In this document: positions 32,909 through 45,295 of the stretch, in pieces
How the letters are laid out: each line of letters begins with the position of its first letter
How positions within the stretch are numbered: the first letter of the stretch is position 1
Source: Labia minor
Lineage: Eukaryota > Arthropoda > Insecta > Dermaptera > Spongiphoridae
NCBI GenBank assembly: GCA_963082975.1
Contig: OY720350.1
Location: forward strand, 43,179,851 to 43,243,850
Direction: 5' to 3'
Length of the DNA: 64,000 nucleotides
Notes under the pieces: generated by a model
What the model saw: the letters and a program-made list of their open reading frames with translations, nothing else
What the model was told of the DNA's origin: nothing
Database searches by the model: none
Translations under genes and position numbers: made by a program

Positions 32909-35186
32909 TTGTGCGGGTATATTGGTATGAACGCGAATTATATGTGTTGTTCTCAGCACGAAAGAAAGAATTGATATCAAAACAACATCATACTATTCAA
33001 TTGGGTTTTAGAGGTTAGTTGAACCGAATAACTCTTAAACTACTATTAAAAGACCATTTGGACCGTTTTTTTTCTTTTTCTTTTCCAACCAAAATCAGGT
33101 CACACGGATAAAAAATACACTCAAACCAAACATTGCTGTTATTATGACAGCCTTTCTTTGGATATGGTTACGAACATAGTTAAAGATTGATCTGCAAGAA
33201 ACTTAAATGTCGTGATTTAATCAAATGTTTTCATTAAAAAAAATTAAGAATATTTATTGTTTAAACTTCACAAAATCTTTTTACAAAATTTATGATTAAA
33301 GAAAGAATAATTTCAAAATATCGATTTTATTATAAAGTAAATAAGGAAAGTAAAGAGAGAATATAGTACCTATATATTCCTTTAAGTCTTTCAATATGTT
33401 CACCGACTTGCATTATAATGGACATTAAAAATTTTCTTTAATTTTATAATTAAATGGCATTAAAAAATCTTCATTTTTCAGTCATATACGATATTACATA
33501 TTTCAATAAATAAAATTAAAAATAATAATATTATAATTAAATATTGTCTAAACAAATCTGCAAAAATTAAATCTTAATTTTTAGAAAAGAATGCAATGTT
33601 AAATAATAAAAAATTAAAAATTTTAAAAATAACACATTTATGAATAGAATACTATGTGGTGGGTAGCATGTCTGACCTCCACCAGTCAGCAAGATAATTT
33701 CTCTTTCTGGGGTACAAATTCAACCCAAACAAATAAATTCAAAATTGTAAGACAAGGTTAAGTTTAAGAAGAGTGGAAACATCCGCCAGCAATAAATTTG
33801 AGTTGAGGCCCAGTCTTCACATAGAATGTTCACCGGTCATAGTTAAATTAGTTAATACAAATTAGCCTGGTATTTATTTAACTAATTATTATTTATTTAT
33901 ATTATACTATTTTCAAATGTTGACTATCTTCCCTATAATGATGCAATTTACTGCTGTTCAATTGAAAATAAAATAATAAAATTGTAAAACGAATATCATT
34001 ATAAATAATATATAACATGATTCATATTCTATAATTAGTGTATTGATTGAAATTGAAGACAAATGACTAATGATTGATAGGTATTATAAATTCTAAACAC
34101 AATTCGTACCAATTTTGTATTATTGATTATTTATAAAACAAATTTGATAAGAGTAAAAAAGAACTCAATCCATAAATTTATTTAAAAAATTATTCATTTA
34201 AAATAAATTGATTCGTTTTAACAAATGACAAAAATTGTTTCAATATTTAAAAAAAAATATTTATTTTATTTAAAATAAATATTTATATATACTAATTTAT
34301 CCTATATGTACAAAGTTCTGAATTTTCTATTGTAATAATATAAACAAGCCCTAATATTTTCTGTTTAATGATTTTTATCATTTAAACAAGAAGTTCACCG
34401 AAATTGTCTATTAATTGAATTAATAAACATGTTGAAAAGATTAATGAAAGTTAGAGTGAATGTCCCCCTCAATTCTGGTCAGAATTAATATCTGTCCTCC
34501 TCTCTTGTGGCCCTTCCGATTAGGGGTTAAAATCACTGTCACTAATCCGTGACTAATATCCATTTAGAGGCGGTCAATATCAAATATATACAGATTATCT
34601 CTTTTGTAATGATTAATAAAATCATTTCATTTGTTATTTTCTCTTGTTCGAATATGATGAATGTATAGAGGGGTATTTTTTGTGTTCAAACTAAAGGGGT
34701 GGAAGAATAAAATCGACTGCCACTTGAAATAACAAATAGAAAATGAATAGTCTGTTAATCTTCTGTAAACATTTAAATTCTTAACATATCAGTAAATATC
34801 AGTAAGTATTTGAAATCAAATATGAATGATAGGCATTAAGGATATTAGAAATTTTAGATCAATGGATACATATCAGTTTATTTCATATTTATAAATGGCC
34901 AGTACATCCAGATCTACAGTTGAATGCTGGAAAAACTATTTTTAAAGGGTATTGAGCTTATTCCTCGAACCTTAAAGAACAAACTAGATTTTAAACTTCA
35001 TTCAACACTCTTAGTTTGGCACTTCAATTGGACTTCAATATAAATTTTAGAAGAATTTTTCTTATTTGAAAGAATAAATTAATAAGATTATTTAAACTTG
35101 AAACAACAAATTAATAATTAGTTATTTTATATTTGACTTTTTAAAAATAACCATTTTCTACTGATTTATAAAATTTCAATACTCTT
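31213..35186. other. AT-rich intergenic DNA, about 4 kb
   Basis: No supported gene. GC-richer patches at 32270-32350, 32540-32720, 33660-33850 and 34450-34580 have no convincing frame. An (AT)n tract at about 32869-32903 creates false open frames. Confidence 0.5.
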
Positions 35187-35312
35187 TACTATCTCGCCAG
35201 AGATAGTATTGCGATCACGAAAATTTTCGATGTTGAGATTTTGATGTTTTTATACGTTTTGAGGGTTCCTAAATCACTTTCACTAAGGTTGAGAAAAATG
35301 TCTGCCTGTCTG

Positions 35313-35344
<32 letters not shown>

Positions 35345-35795
35345 TGTATGTATGTAACGAAGATTACGCAAAAACGGTTTGAGCTAGAATGATGAAATTT
35401 GCTACATGGGCATTATTCAAAATTCTTAGTTTTCTATCAACTTTTGAGAAATGTAGCTCAACCGGAAGAGGGTCATTTGATTTTTTTTCATATAAAGTGA
35501 CCGTAAAAATAAAGATATATGTTTGATAATTTTTCACATGATTAATAATTGTATAAAACTGCTATATATAGAATTTCAGCTTGATTGAATCGCTGAAAGT
35601 ACCAGAATTAATTTTTTAACACTGCAAATCTCACGCGCCAACACGTGACGTGGTGCCATCAATAAAAAGCCAAACATGCGCTGGTTTAATATTTATTATT
35701 TATAATTTATAATTAATTAAATTTAATTTAAATATAATATATTATGTTATTTAATCCAATTCAAATTGCGAGATAGTCGAGTGGAGACACTCCAG
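35187..35795 (+). mobile_element. HINE-like family A, copy A6, full length
   Basis: Begins TACTATCTCGCCAGAGATAG and has a compound (CTGT)(CT)(GT)(ATGT) microsatellite at about 35301-35355. It carries the GATGAAATTTG and CCGGAAGAGGGTCATT blocks, with a short deletion after the latter, and ends GAGTGGAGACACTCCAG. Segment D follows at once. Confidence 0.8.
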
Positions 35796-35800
35796 CTTAT

Positions 35801-36059
35801 TTTAATTTAGTCTATCAAAAAACAACCAAGCTATATATTTTTCACTTTCATAAAATTTTAGGTTTTAGTATTAATCTAGGTTGAAAAATTGTACAAAATA
35901 TCATCATTTTAATCTATCTATAAGACCGAATTAAATGCCATTGAGATAGCACATGAATTAATATGTAAAATTAATAGAGATAAAAAATTTATTACAACAT
36001 TAAGCATGGTATTATATATATATATATATATACATATATATAACCCAATTTTTCTAAAT
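35801..36059 (+). repeat. dispersed segment D, copy 2, between two HINE-A 3' ends
   Basis: A near-identical copy of 14164-14418. It lies within about 5 bp of the end of A6 and is followed directly by another family A 3' end, so it looks like a passenger between two element termini. Confidence 0.8.
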
Positions 36060-36061
36060 AT

Positions 36062-36174
36062 TATTTATTAATTTTAATTTATAATTTAATTAATTTAAAT
36101 TAATTTAATTTAAATTAAGATATGTTATTTAATCCAATTCAAATTTGCGAGATAGTCGAGTGGAGACACTCCAG
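36062..36174 (+). mobile_element. HINE-A 3'-end fragment (A6')
   Basis: The last ~112 bp of family A, ending GCGAGATAGTCGAGTGGAGA plus CACTCCAG. It carries no upstream HINE sequence because segment D takes its place. Confidence 0.75.
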
Positions 36175-36467
36175 ATTTTTTGATACACAATCTTATGGAA
36201 GCCCTATAAACTAATATACACTTACCTACCACATTTCAAATGTTTAAAGATTTAATATCTCCTTGACTTTAGTATTATACTTAGAAAATTGTACAATTTT
36301 AATAGCCATTCACACCTTTGGAAGTTCCGTCATTTCACTAAAGCTTTAATTTCATGAGCATTTCAATTATTTTCAGTAGTTGCATTTTACTTTGTTAACC
36401 GTACTAAACTGTCTAAAAATTGACACTTCAAAAATTTGATTTTAACACCTTGTATTTATACCTTAAT

Positions 36468-36508
<41 letters not shown>

Positions 36509-37479
36509 GTATATAAGTTTATTTATGCAGTAAAAATAAAAAAAAATGCCTTTACTTGTAAAGAAATCATAAGATTGATAATAATCTTGCAAATCGTAAA
36601 TGATTAATTAAATGAAGAAATTCATTAAAAGTGTGGTGACGTCGAGTTTTATTGCCTTGGAAGAAGGGGTAAATTAAAGTGTGGGTATAGGCCAAGAACG
36701 ACGTCAACGAGTGACGAGATCTTAAAAAAGTTATAACGCCGTCTCGCACATTTTTATGTTCTTTTGTCGTACTATAAAAGAGAGAGAGAGGTTGGTCGGG
36801 ACCAGAAAAAGAGGGTCGATGGTCAAAATAAGTGCAAACGCTTGTCCTGGAATCAATACTTAGTCACCCATTTAAATTACATTCTGATTAATTTTTTTTT
36901 TTTTTTAAAAAAGAGTCATGTAGGGTTGAAGAAGGGTCTTGAAGACCATTAATCATGAAACGTGTCATAATGATTATTGTTGTAATATAGAGTGAACGAA
37001 CCATTTGAAATATTATTAAAATTAAAATGAATACTTACAAAACTATATATGGTCTCAATCATATAATGTGTTTATAGTTGTAGTTATATGAGGTAGATTT
37101 ATGTTTATCATGTTTGCTCTTATCAAAATCAAGATGATTGCCGTCTAAGCAAAGTAGAGGTGTAATAAGATCAGTACAACGGCTATATCATTATTAAAAT
37201 GATATAATAAAAAATAAAAAATAATTTAGAAAAAAAATTATTGATTGAATCATTTCCATTAATTTATTGTGATTCTTGGGATTTTACTCTTGTAGGAAGT
37301 GGATTAAGTTATTCTTAAGAATCTTAAGTTAAACTTAAAATATACTAAAGTATGGGACTATTAGTAAAATGATTATAGATTCAAATAAATAATTATTTCT
37401 TTAATAGCTTCATTATATTCTTATTTAATTGAATTGAACTATTGATAATATTTGTTTTATATTATATTTTCTAAATAAG
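36175..37479. other. AT-rich DNA with (AT)n and a GC-richer patch
   Basis: (AT)n at about 36473-36505. A patch at 36630-36860 with short open frames on both strands is unassigned. Confidence 0.5.
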
Positions 37480-37481
37480 TT

Positions 37482-38063
37482 GACCTGTGGCCAGGTCCGA
37501 ACCGACCGACGGTTTGAAGTAAATTAATTTCCAGCTACAGAAACAATTTCAAATAATTTTAATATATCTATTAATGTAATAAAAAACAGATATGGACATA
37601 ACATAAATATTTTTAATTTTATTTTATTTATAATAGGCTGTGACGTCATTAATGGCTGGATGACGTCATATAATTTTAAATTAAGAAATAACTAATAAAG
37701 ATGATTTTTCTCGAGGATAAAACCAATACAAAGTGCATAATTCGTGGTGATATGTAAAAAATCTCCTCATGTGAAATTTGGTGTGAAAATAACCCTTCCC
37801 TTCCTATCGTCGATTGCTAATACTACCACTTTCGGTTTCCGGATTTGCACCAAAAGTTGATCAATTCATCCCACTGATGCATTAAGTAAATATACCAAAT
37901 TTCATCAAAATCGGTTGAGCCGTTCAGGCTGTACACATCTATACGGACGGACAGACATCATTCTAAAAATACTTTTTTCTGTTAAGAAAATGCATGATTC
38001 GTAAAAATCTCCACATGTGAAATTTGGTGTGAAAACAATACCTCCCTTACTATCGTCGGCCGG
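37482..38063 (-). mobile_element. HINE-like family C, copy C1
   Basis: The left end carries the hairpin GACCTGTGGCCAGGTC and ACCGACCGACGG; the right end carries CGTCGGCCGGTAA, the inverted subterminal repeat. Read on the minus strand the layout is subterminal repeat, a short CCGT/CTGT core, CTCAACCGATTTTGATGAAA with TTTGGTA, CCGGAAA, subterminal repeat, hairpin. Two GACGTCAT motifs lie near 37642-37668. Non-coding. Confidence 0.75.
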
Positions 38064-38745
38064 TAATAAAAATTAAAATATAATTGACACTATATTATTA
38101 TTTTTTAAATTTATGAATTAAAATATATTTTCAAATTTTATAATTGAAAATATTTTATTTTCAGGTAAATCTCCACATGAAATAATATCAATAGTTACCT
38201 GTTAAATAATTATGCCAGCAATTTCATCAAATGAGTGAGTGTTTAATTATATTTTTATTCCTATATTAAAATTTTTATAATAACAATTTAAAACAAAATT
38301 TTAACCAAAATAATATTATCATAAATTATACAATCTCATAAATTAATTCTTTAAATAAGAAAATATTTTGATAACAACCATTAATTAATTTTATATATAA
38401 CCTAGGTGTTTTCTTTTAATCAAATTTATAATTTATAATTTTCAATAAATATTATAATAAATTAAAATTTTAAAATTTAGAAATAAAATGAAATAATATT
38501 GTTTTGAATTATTGTTAAAATTAACCATATAATGCAATGCCTTTACTTTAAGATATTTTGTTGCTGTTTTGTATAAGTTAATTAAAAAAAATTAAAAATT
38601 TAATAGTATTTTGCATATTTATTACCTTTTTTTTTGAATTGACGAAGAAATTGAATTAATACATATATAATTTATATTGTATAAAGTTTATATATGTTTT
38701 TTTATATTCACTACTTTAACAGCAAAAAATTTCATTATTTATTTA
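38064..38745. other. AT-rich intergenic DNA
   Basis: No supported feature. Confidence 0.5.
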
Positions 38746-39342
38746 TACTATCTCGCCAGAGATAGTTTTGCGATCACGAAAATTTTCGATGTCGAGATTT
38801 TTATGTTTTTATACGTTTTGAAGGTTCCTGAATCATTTTCACTAAGGTTGAGAAAAATGTCTCTCTGTGTGTGTGTGTATGTATGTAATCAAGATTACGC
38901 AAAAACGGTATGAGCTATAATGATGAAATTTGAAACATGGGCATTATTCAAAATTCATAGTTTTCTGTCAACTTTTGAGAAATGTAGCTCAACCGGAAGA
39001 GGGTCATTACCTAGACGTTTTGATTTTTTTTCCTCTAAAGTGACCGTAAAAATAAAGATATATTTTTGATAATTTTTCACATGATTAAAAATTGTATAAA
39101 ACTGCTATATATAGAATTTCAGCTTGATTGAATCGCTTAAAGTACCGGAATTAATTTTTTATCACTGCAAATCACGCGCCAACACATGACGTGGTGCAAT
39201 CAACTAAGAGCCAAACATGAGTTGATTTAATAAATATTATTTATTAATTTTAATTCATAATTTAATTAATTTAATTTAATTTAAATTAATATATGTTATT
39301 TAATCCAATTCATTTGCGAGATAGTCGAGTGGAGACACTCCG
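38746..39342 (+). mobile_element. HINE-like family A, copy A7, full length
   Basis: Starts TACTATCTCGCCAGAGATAG, has a short (GT)n(ATGT)n core near 38866-38887, and ends GAGTGGAGACACTCCGG. Confidence 0.8.
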
Positions 39343-39504
39343 GCTTTTTTTATTTCTTTTGAATTGAATTTTAATAAATCTGAATTTTTTATTTATTAAT
39401 TTAAAACAAGTTCTTTGGCTTAATTTGTTTTTCTTGATTTTATTATTTATTTTATATTTTAATTTTAATTATTTTAATATTTATAAAAGATATTTAATTA
39501 CAAG
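39343..39504. other. AT-rich spacer
   Basis: No supported feature. Confidence 0.5.
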
Positions 39505-39868
39505 CAGCATTTATAGATCAAAGAAAGATGTCGTTACCGGGGAATGGCGGAGACTGCATAACAAGGAATTGCATGACCTCTATGCATCTCCAGACATAGT
39601 TAGGGTTATAAATTCGAGAAGGCTGGGATGGGTAGGGCACGTGGCTAGAATGGGAGAGAAAAGAATGGCGAAAAACATATTGGTGGGGAGACGGATTCGG
39701 AAACGCCCACTTCGAAGAGCAAGGACGCTATGGGTGGACAATGTATAAATGGACGTGAGAGAGATAGGAGAGGGTAGGGATTGGTTGATTTTGGCTCAGG
39801 ATAGGGGCACTTTTGGAGAAATGTGACCAAGAACTCTCGAGTTCCGTAGAGCAACAGAGATAGATTTA
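39505..39868 (+). pseudogene. non-LTR retrotransposon ORF2 C-terminal remnant, copy 3
   Basis: The plus strand reads GEWRRLHNKELHDLYASPDI, VRVINSRRLGWVGHVARMGE and RMAKNILVGRRIRKRPLRRA up to a stop near 39748, then relics of the DVREIGEGRDWL and LAQDRG blocks. The 3' end GAGCAACAGAGATAGATTTA matches the other copies. It is the least broken of the three but is still 5'-truncated and interrupted. Confidence 0.8.
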
Positions 39869-40830
39869 ATAATAATATTAAAAAATTTATTTAAAAAAAT
39901 ACAATAAAAAATATCAATATGTGGTTTTATTTACAAAATTCCCTTATAAATAAAAACAACCACCAAAGCTTTAATAATTTAATATTAAAAAACTTTTTTT
40001 AAATGATTATATTCTGAATTTTTTCTCCTCTTTTTAAAAATAATCGTATCAATAATAAATATAAGTATAATAAATTAAAATGGCATGAGCTTATAATAAA
40101 ATATGCTGTGCACTATTGCATCGCAGGTGCTTACCTAATTTAAAAATAATAAAATTTCAAATTGTAAAATAAAAAAATAAAATATTTAGATATAGTTAAC
40201 CTTTAACTTAAATCATTAAAAAAATCTACAATAATTTTTTTTAATCGCTCACTAAATTTCTATTACTATATATATAATATATACATATATATATATATAT
40301 AAGAAAAAATAGGTATAGTTATAAATTTATCAATATCTTTTTTTTATTTTATTATAATATATAATAATTATAATTTTAGTCCTTCCATTAGTACCAGATC
40401 TAATTTCAAAAAACTAAAAAAATAAAATAAAAAAATACACGGACACAAAATAGCGTGCTTGTATTTCATTTACTTATTTATTGGTAATGGGAAACGTGCC
40501 AATTGGCTAGGCCAAATTTTCTTTTACCCTAATTACCTTGAAGTTTTTCTTTACTTAAAAGGATAAAAAAATAACGAAAAGGCTAATGTAATATGAAGCT
40601 TAATAACAGCGAGTCTAGTTAGTCTATCTATGTTTGGAAAAAAAATAATGGATTTAAAATAAAATAAATGAGAATAATGAGAAAAAATTAACTATTTTAA
40701 TGTAATTTTTTTACGAAATAATATTGTTCGAAGTTATATGTTGTCAACCTTCCTCAATATTTTTATTATTTTTCTCTAACTCCATATTTTCAGTTATTGG
40801 ATTATGAAATTCTATAATTATTGAAAAAAT
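39869..40830. other. AT-rich intergenic DNA
   Basis: A short block at 39899-39945 (AATATCAATATGTGGTTTTA region) recurs diverged at 54498-54545. Otherwise featureless. Confidence 0.45.
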
Positions 40831-40885
40831 CTGGAGTGTCTCCACTGGACTATCTCGCAAATTTTAATTGGATAATCAAGCTTTT
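40831..40885 (-). mobile_element. HINE-A 3'-end fragment (A8a)
   Basis: Only the terminal ~55 bp (CTGGAGTGTCTCCACTGGAC) remain. It may be the 3' end of the same copy as 41236-41643, separated by about 350 bp of unrelated sequence. Confidence 0.6.
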
Positions 40886-41235
40886 TTCTATATTTGAAAA
40901 ATAATTAAAATTTTATTCTATCCGATCATAGGATTTAATGTTTTTAACATAATTTTCACTGATAACATTTCATTGAAATAAGAAAACTTTAATATATATT
41001 TTTGTGGGTTGCGTAAATTTATGAAATAGAATTTGTTTTAAACTGCTTTTAAATGTGTTTAACTTTTATCATAGTTTTGATAAAAATTAAATATATTACC
41101 AGGTACTCAAGGGGCCAAAGCAATTGATTTACCCATCACATCTCTTATAGGGGATGTTCCACATGTGTACAATTACATACTTATATTTATATGGATAGTG
41201 CAATTTAAATATGTAGGGATATTATTATAAACGTA

Positions 41236-41643
41236 TACACGCGCGCCAGCGCGTGATTGGCAGTTGACGTGTTAAAAAGTTAATTCCCGTACTTTCAGCG
41301 ATTCAATCAAGCTGAAATTTTATATATAGCAGTTTTATACAATTTTTAATCATGTGAAAAACTATCAAACATATATCTTTATTTTTACGGTCAGTTTAGA
41401 GGGAAAAAATGAAAACATGAGCCACATTTCTCAAAAGTTGATAGAAAACTACGAATTTTGAATAATAATCAAATTTCATTATTCTAGTTTAAACCGTTTT
41501 TCCGTAATCTTGTCTACAAAGACACACATACAGAAATTTTTCTTAACCTTAGTGAAAATGACTCAGGGGCCTTCAAAACGTATAAAAACATAAAAATTTC
41601 GACATCGAAAATTTTCGTGATCATATGACTCTGGCGAGATAGT
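41236..41643 (-). mobile_element. HINE-A copy A8b, truncated
   Basis: Minus-strand family A from the GCGCGCCAGCGCGTGATTGG region to the 5' end GACTCTGGCGAGATAGTA. Blocks such as the CCGGAAGAGGG segment are deleted and the microsatellite has shrunk. Confidence 0.65.
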
Positions 41644-43535
41644 ATAAAATTAAATTAAAATAAATCTAAATTCAAATTTTATTCTAGAGTTAACCCCAGT
41701 AATTTTTTTTTTTGAATTTGATATTTTGATTGAAACTATTTAAGTTACTAGAAAATAAACCCGCTTTAACGAGTATTTTTAGGTTATAATTATGGAAGGG
41801 AATTTTACTTACTACTTAAAATAATTAAACGCGCATTCTTATTAAGTTATTTAAAATTGATTTGGATTTTAAATTAATTTAATAATAATGAAATATAATA
41901 ATTTAATTTCAATTTATCAATATTGCTATCTTCTTACTGAGTACTTTACAAGAGAAACAAGCAGAGACGGTCACGGATTAGGGTTATTGACTTAAAGGGA
42001 TAAAAATTATTCGATTATACAATACACTCAATGACAAATAAATATAATGTGATATTTATGAAAATACTTTCTTAATCGGGATTTTATTTTCTTCTACTAG
42101 TTTAATTAATATATTTAAAATATTAATATGCATAATTGATAATTTATCAAAAATAAACCATCTATAAATATTATAAGTGGTGAAGGGAGGGTGGTTTATG
42201 GTGCCGGAAGAGGACAAAGGAGACATTTAAAGTAATTAAGAAAAATGCAAATTTTGTCAATTTTCACCGATTCAACAAGTCATTTATCTTCATTAAGGGC
42301 TGATGTGATTGTATTGAAGGCGTTGCTTAATTAGAAGAATGGAAAGATATCTTGTCTGTATATTTTACACAAAATAACAAATTAAAAAAAAATAAATATT
42401 TTTTACTACTTTAATTTTTTTTTCAATTATCTCAAATTTTCAAATTTTATTCTTAATTTTATACCTAACTTTATTAATAAAATTCAAAAATAAATTAAAT
42501 TGGATATAATAATATATTATATATCATTCACACACACACACACACACACACAAAACACACACATACACAAATAAGAAAATAATTTACTTCAAAATTAAAT
42601 TGAAATTTATTCAAATTATTAAAGAACACATTTATTTAATAATAACTATATAACTTAATAAGTATATCTGATATTTAACTAATTAATTAATTATATTTCG
42701 ATTGGGGGATCTAGAAAAATTAAACTATCCTCTCTCAAGAAAATACTATTTTCTTTAAATCAATTTATATAATAAATTTATACCTTCAATTTTTAAATAA
42801 AGATATCCTGGAGCAACAAACATATTGAATATCATCTCTCTTTTGACATTATTAAAAAGCGCCCTTTTGTAAATTTTTTAAATTTGTTTCTTGTTAAAAT
42901 ATACAATACATCCATATATACATCATAGAGATTCTTTATGTCATGTTATTTGCTTCTTTTACATAAACATATTTTTATAAAGATTTATATATATATATAA
43001 ATATGGTTTCAAGAGAGGATTTATTTTTTATTCAATATCCTGTTTATTATCCTAAATATTTTGTCAAGGATTAAGATCACGAAAAAACATCTATCAAAGT
43101 ATATCATAAGTAATAGAAAAATTATTTTCACTTGTCTTCAATAAATATTTTTATATGAACTGAAGTGCTAGGAATAAATAGATATTAAGAGTTAAGTCTA
43201 TCTACAAAATAAGATTTTAATCAATCAAGAATGAATAGCTTACCGTAATTATTTGCAATAAAATTAATCCATTTTATCAATAATAACCTATTTTCTTATG
43301 AATAAAACAATGATGCAAAAAATTTGATTACATAACCATCATGACGTGGAAAGGGGGAGAATAATTTCATAGAAAGAAAATAAAAATACAAATATAGAAT
43401 TTTAAATATACTTGTTAATAAATAATTAATCTAAAAAATAAAATATTGAATGAAATTTCATTTAATAAACTATTATTAAATATTGAATTGCATTATCCAA
43501 CTAATCCATCATTTTCTAAGATTAATATATATAAA
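41644..43535. other. AT-rich intergenic DNA
   Basis: (CA)n at about 42529-42552. No supported gene. Confidence 0.5.
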
Positions 43536-44165
43536 GGGTGTTTCTTTTAGAGGTATAAAACTTTAAATTGCAATAAAACAACGATGAATTATTCGATTGA
43601 CATGAATTTTATTTATACGAAAGATTATCTTGTGGCATTACATTTTATATATGATTTTTGGCATATGACCGCCATGGCTGGCTAGGATGTAGTCCAATTT
43701 TCGATAAATTTTTCCAACATTTGTGGCCGTATATCGGCAATAACACGGCGAATGTTGTCTTCCAAATGGTAAAGCGTTTGTGGCTTATCCGCATAGACCA
43801 ATGACTTTACATAGCCCCACAGAAAGTAGTCTAGAGGTGTTAAATCACAAGATCTTGGAGGCCAATTCACACGTCCAAAACGTGAAATTAGGCGGTCACC
43901 AAACGTGTATTTCAATAAATCGATTGTGGCACGAGCTGAGTGACATGTTGAGCCGTCTTGTTGGAACCACAGCTCCTGGACATCATGGTTGTTCAATTCA
44001 GGAATGAAAAAGTTAGTAATCATGGCTCTATACCGATTCGGGTCTTCCTCAATGCTACGCTCTACAGTAGCAATAGCTTCTTCTGTACGCACCATATGCA
44101 CAATTGCTTCTGGCTAACTTTCCAATAACTCACCCCCATCTTGAACACATATGTTCTCTCATCTA
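43536..44165 (-). mobile_element. Tc1/mariner-superfamily element, one end retained
   Basis: The right end in gene orientation carries a mariner-like terminus AGGGTGTTTCTTTTAGAGGT (at 43536-43555 on the plus strand) next to TA. The other terminus was not found around 44165. The transposase remnant inside is described separately. Confidence 0.6.
43682..44101 (-). pseudogene. Tc1/mariner-type transposase with in-frame central deletion
   Basis: A 139-codon open frame. The N-terminal ~20 residues (VRTEEAIATVERSIEEDPN) match the helix-turn-helix beginning of an insect DDE transposase. The next residue runs straight into the catalytic second half (RYRAMITNFFIPEL, WFQQDGSTCHSA, WPPRSCDLTPLDYFLWGYVK). 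The first catalytic Asp region, normally between them, is missing, so roughly 150 residues were removed without breaking the frame. The second and third Asp (QQDG and RSCDL, 36 residues apart) are kept. The stop is a TAG at 43682-43684. It could not catalyse transposition but might still fold as a partial domain. Confidence 0.8.
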
Positions 44166-45291
44166 TTCTTGCTAATTTTTTTATTATTATTTAAAAGTTT
44201 AATTGATGACAATAGTTTTTCCTCTTCAAACGAGATCACACATGTCTTCGTCCCAGAATATGAGTGAACGTGAGGATGTCAATATTTGGTAAAAATGTTT
44301 ATTTATTTTAATGCTATTTTCCTATTAAAGGGCATTTTATGCTTATATTTTAAAATATATATATATATTATCTACATAATTATATCAAAAAAGTGATGAA
44401 AACAGGTCATTGAATATATTAATACACATTGGTCCATAAGTTAAAGGAAAATTTTATTTTTATATATAAGTTGGTATAAATTTCAACATAAAATGATTGA
44501 ATGGAGAAAAATAGATAGAAAAATTGCAAAGAATATCTAAATGTGTTTGTGAGTACGATGTCTGGCATCAATCGTATACAAATTTACCATCTTTCGAAAA
44601 ATATGGCGTGAATTTTATTTTAACATTTCATCATTTTATATTATATATATATATATTACTTTAATCAAATCAAATTCTTTGAAAACAATATCTAATAGAA
44701 TCCAAGTTGCAAAGCATTCCAAGTGATTTGTATAAAATGAACGAATTTAACAACGATTTAATTATTGAATATGTTATTTAAAAATATAAATTTAATTGAA
44801 TAAAGTTATTTTAAAATATGAAACAAATTATTTATTTATTATTTTGCGAGATTGGTTTAAATTCATAATTTGCTTATTCACTTTTAAATTTAATTTCAAA
44901 ATATTTTTAGAATTTTAATTTATAAAATTATTATAAATTCCAAACCATGGGATATATGTAATATATTTTTTTTTTACAAATTTATTAATTTTTATTTTTT
45001 TAAAAGGCAAATTAAACTAATAATTATGTCAATTAATTTTTTGTGCATAAATAAACATATATATAACGTAGAATAAATAACGAATGACCAGTAATCGATT
45101 TTTCATCAACTTTAAATTGAGCTAGACTTTTGAAAATTTTTATAAATATTTCAATGGAAGAAATACAGGGTTATCATAAAAGAATGGTGCGTTTTCGAGC
45201 ATTGTTTAAAAAAATTTATTTATAATCATAATGAATGTTTTTACATCAAAAAATCCAAAACTTGGATGAAGCTTAAAATTAAAATAAAAAT
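44166..45291. other. AT-rich intergenic DNA
   Basis: Includes a ~45-bp match near 45016-45060 to the start of segment S. No supported gene. Confidence 0.5.
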
Positions 45292-45295
45292 ATAT

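Noticed and set aside
32694..32980. Overlapping open frames on both strands
   Set aside because: Driven by an (AT)n tract giving YIYIYI peptides on both strands.
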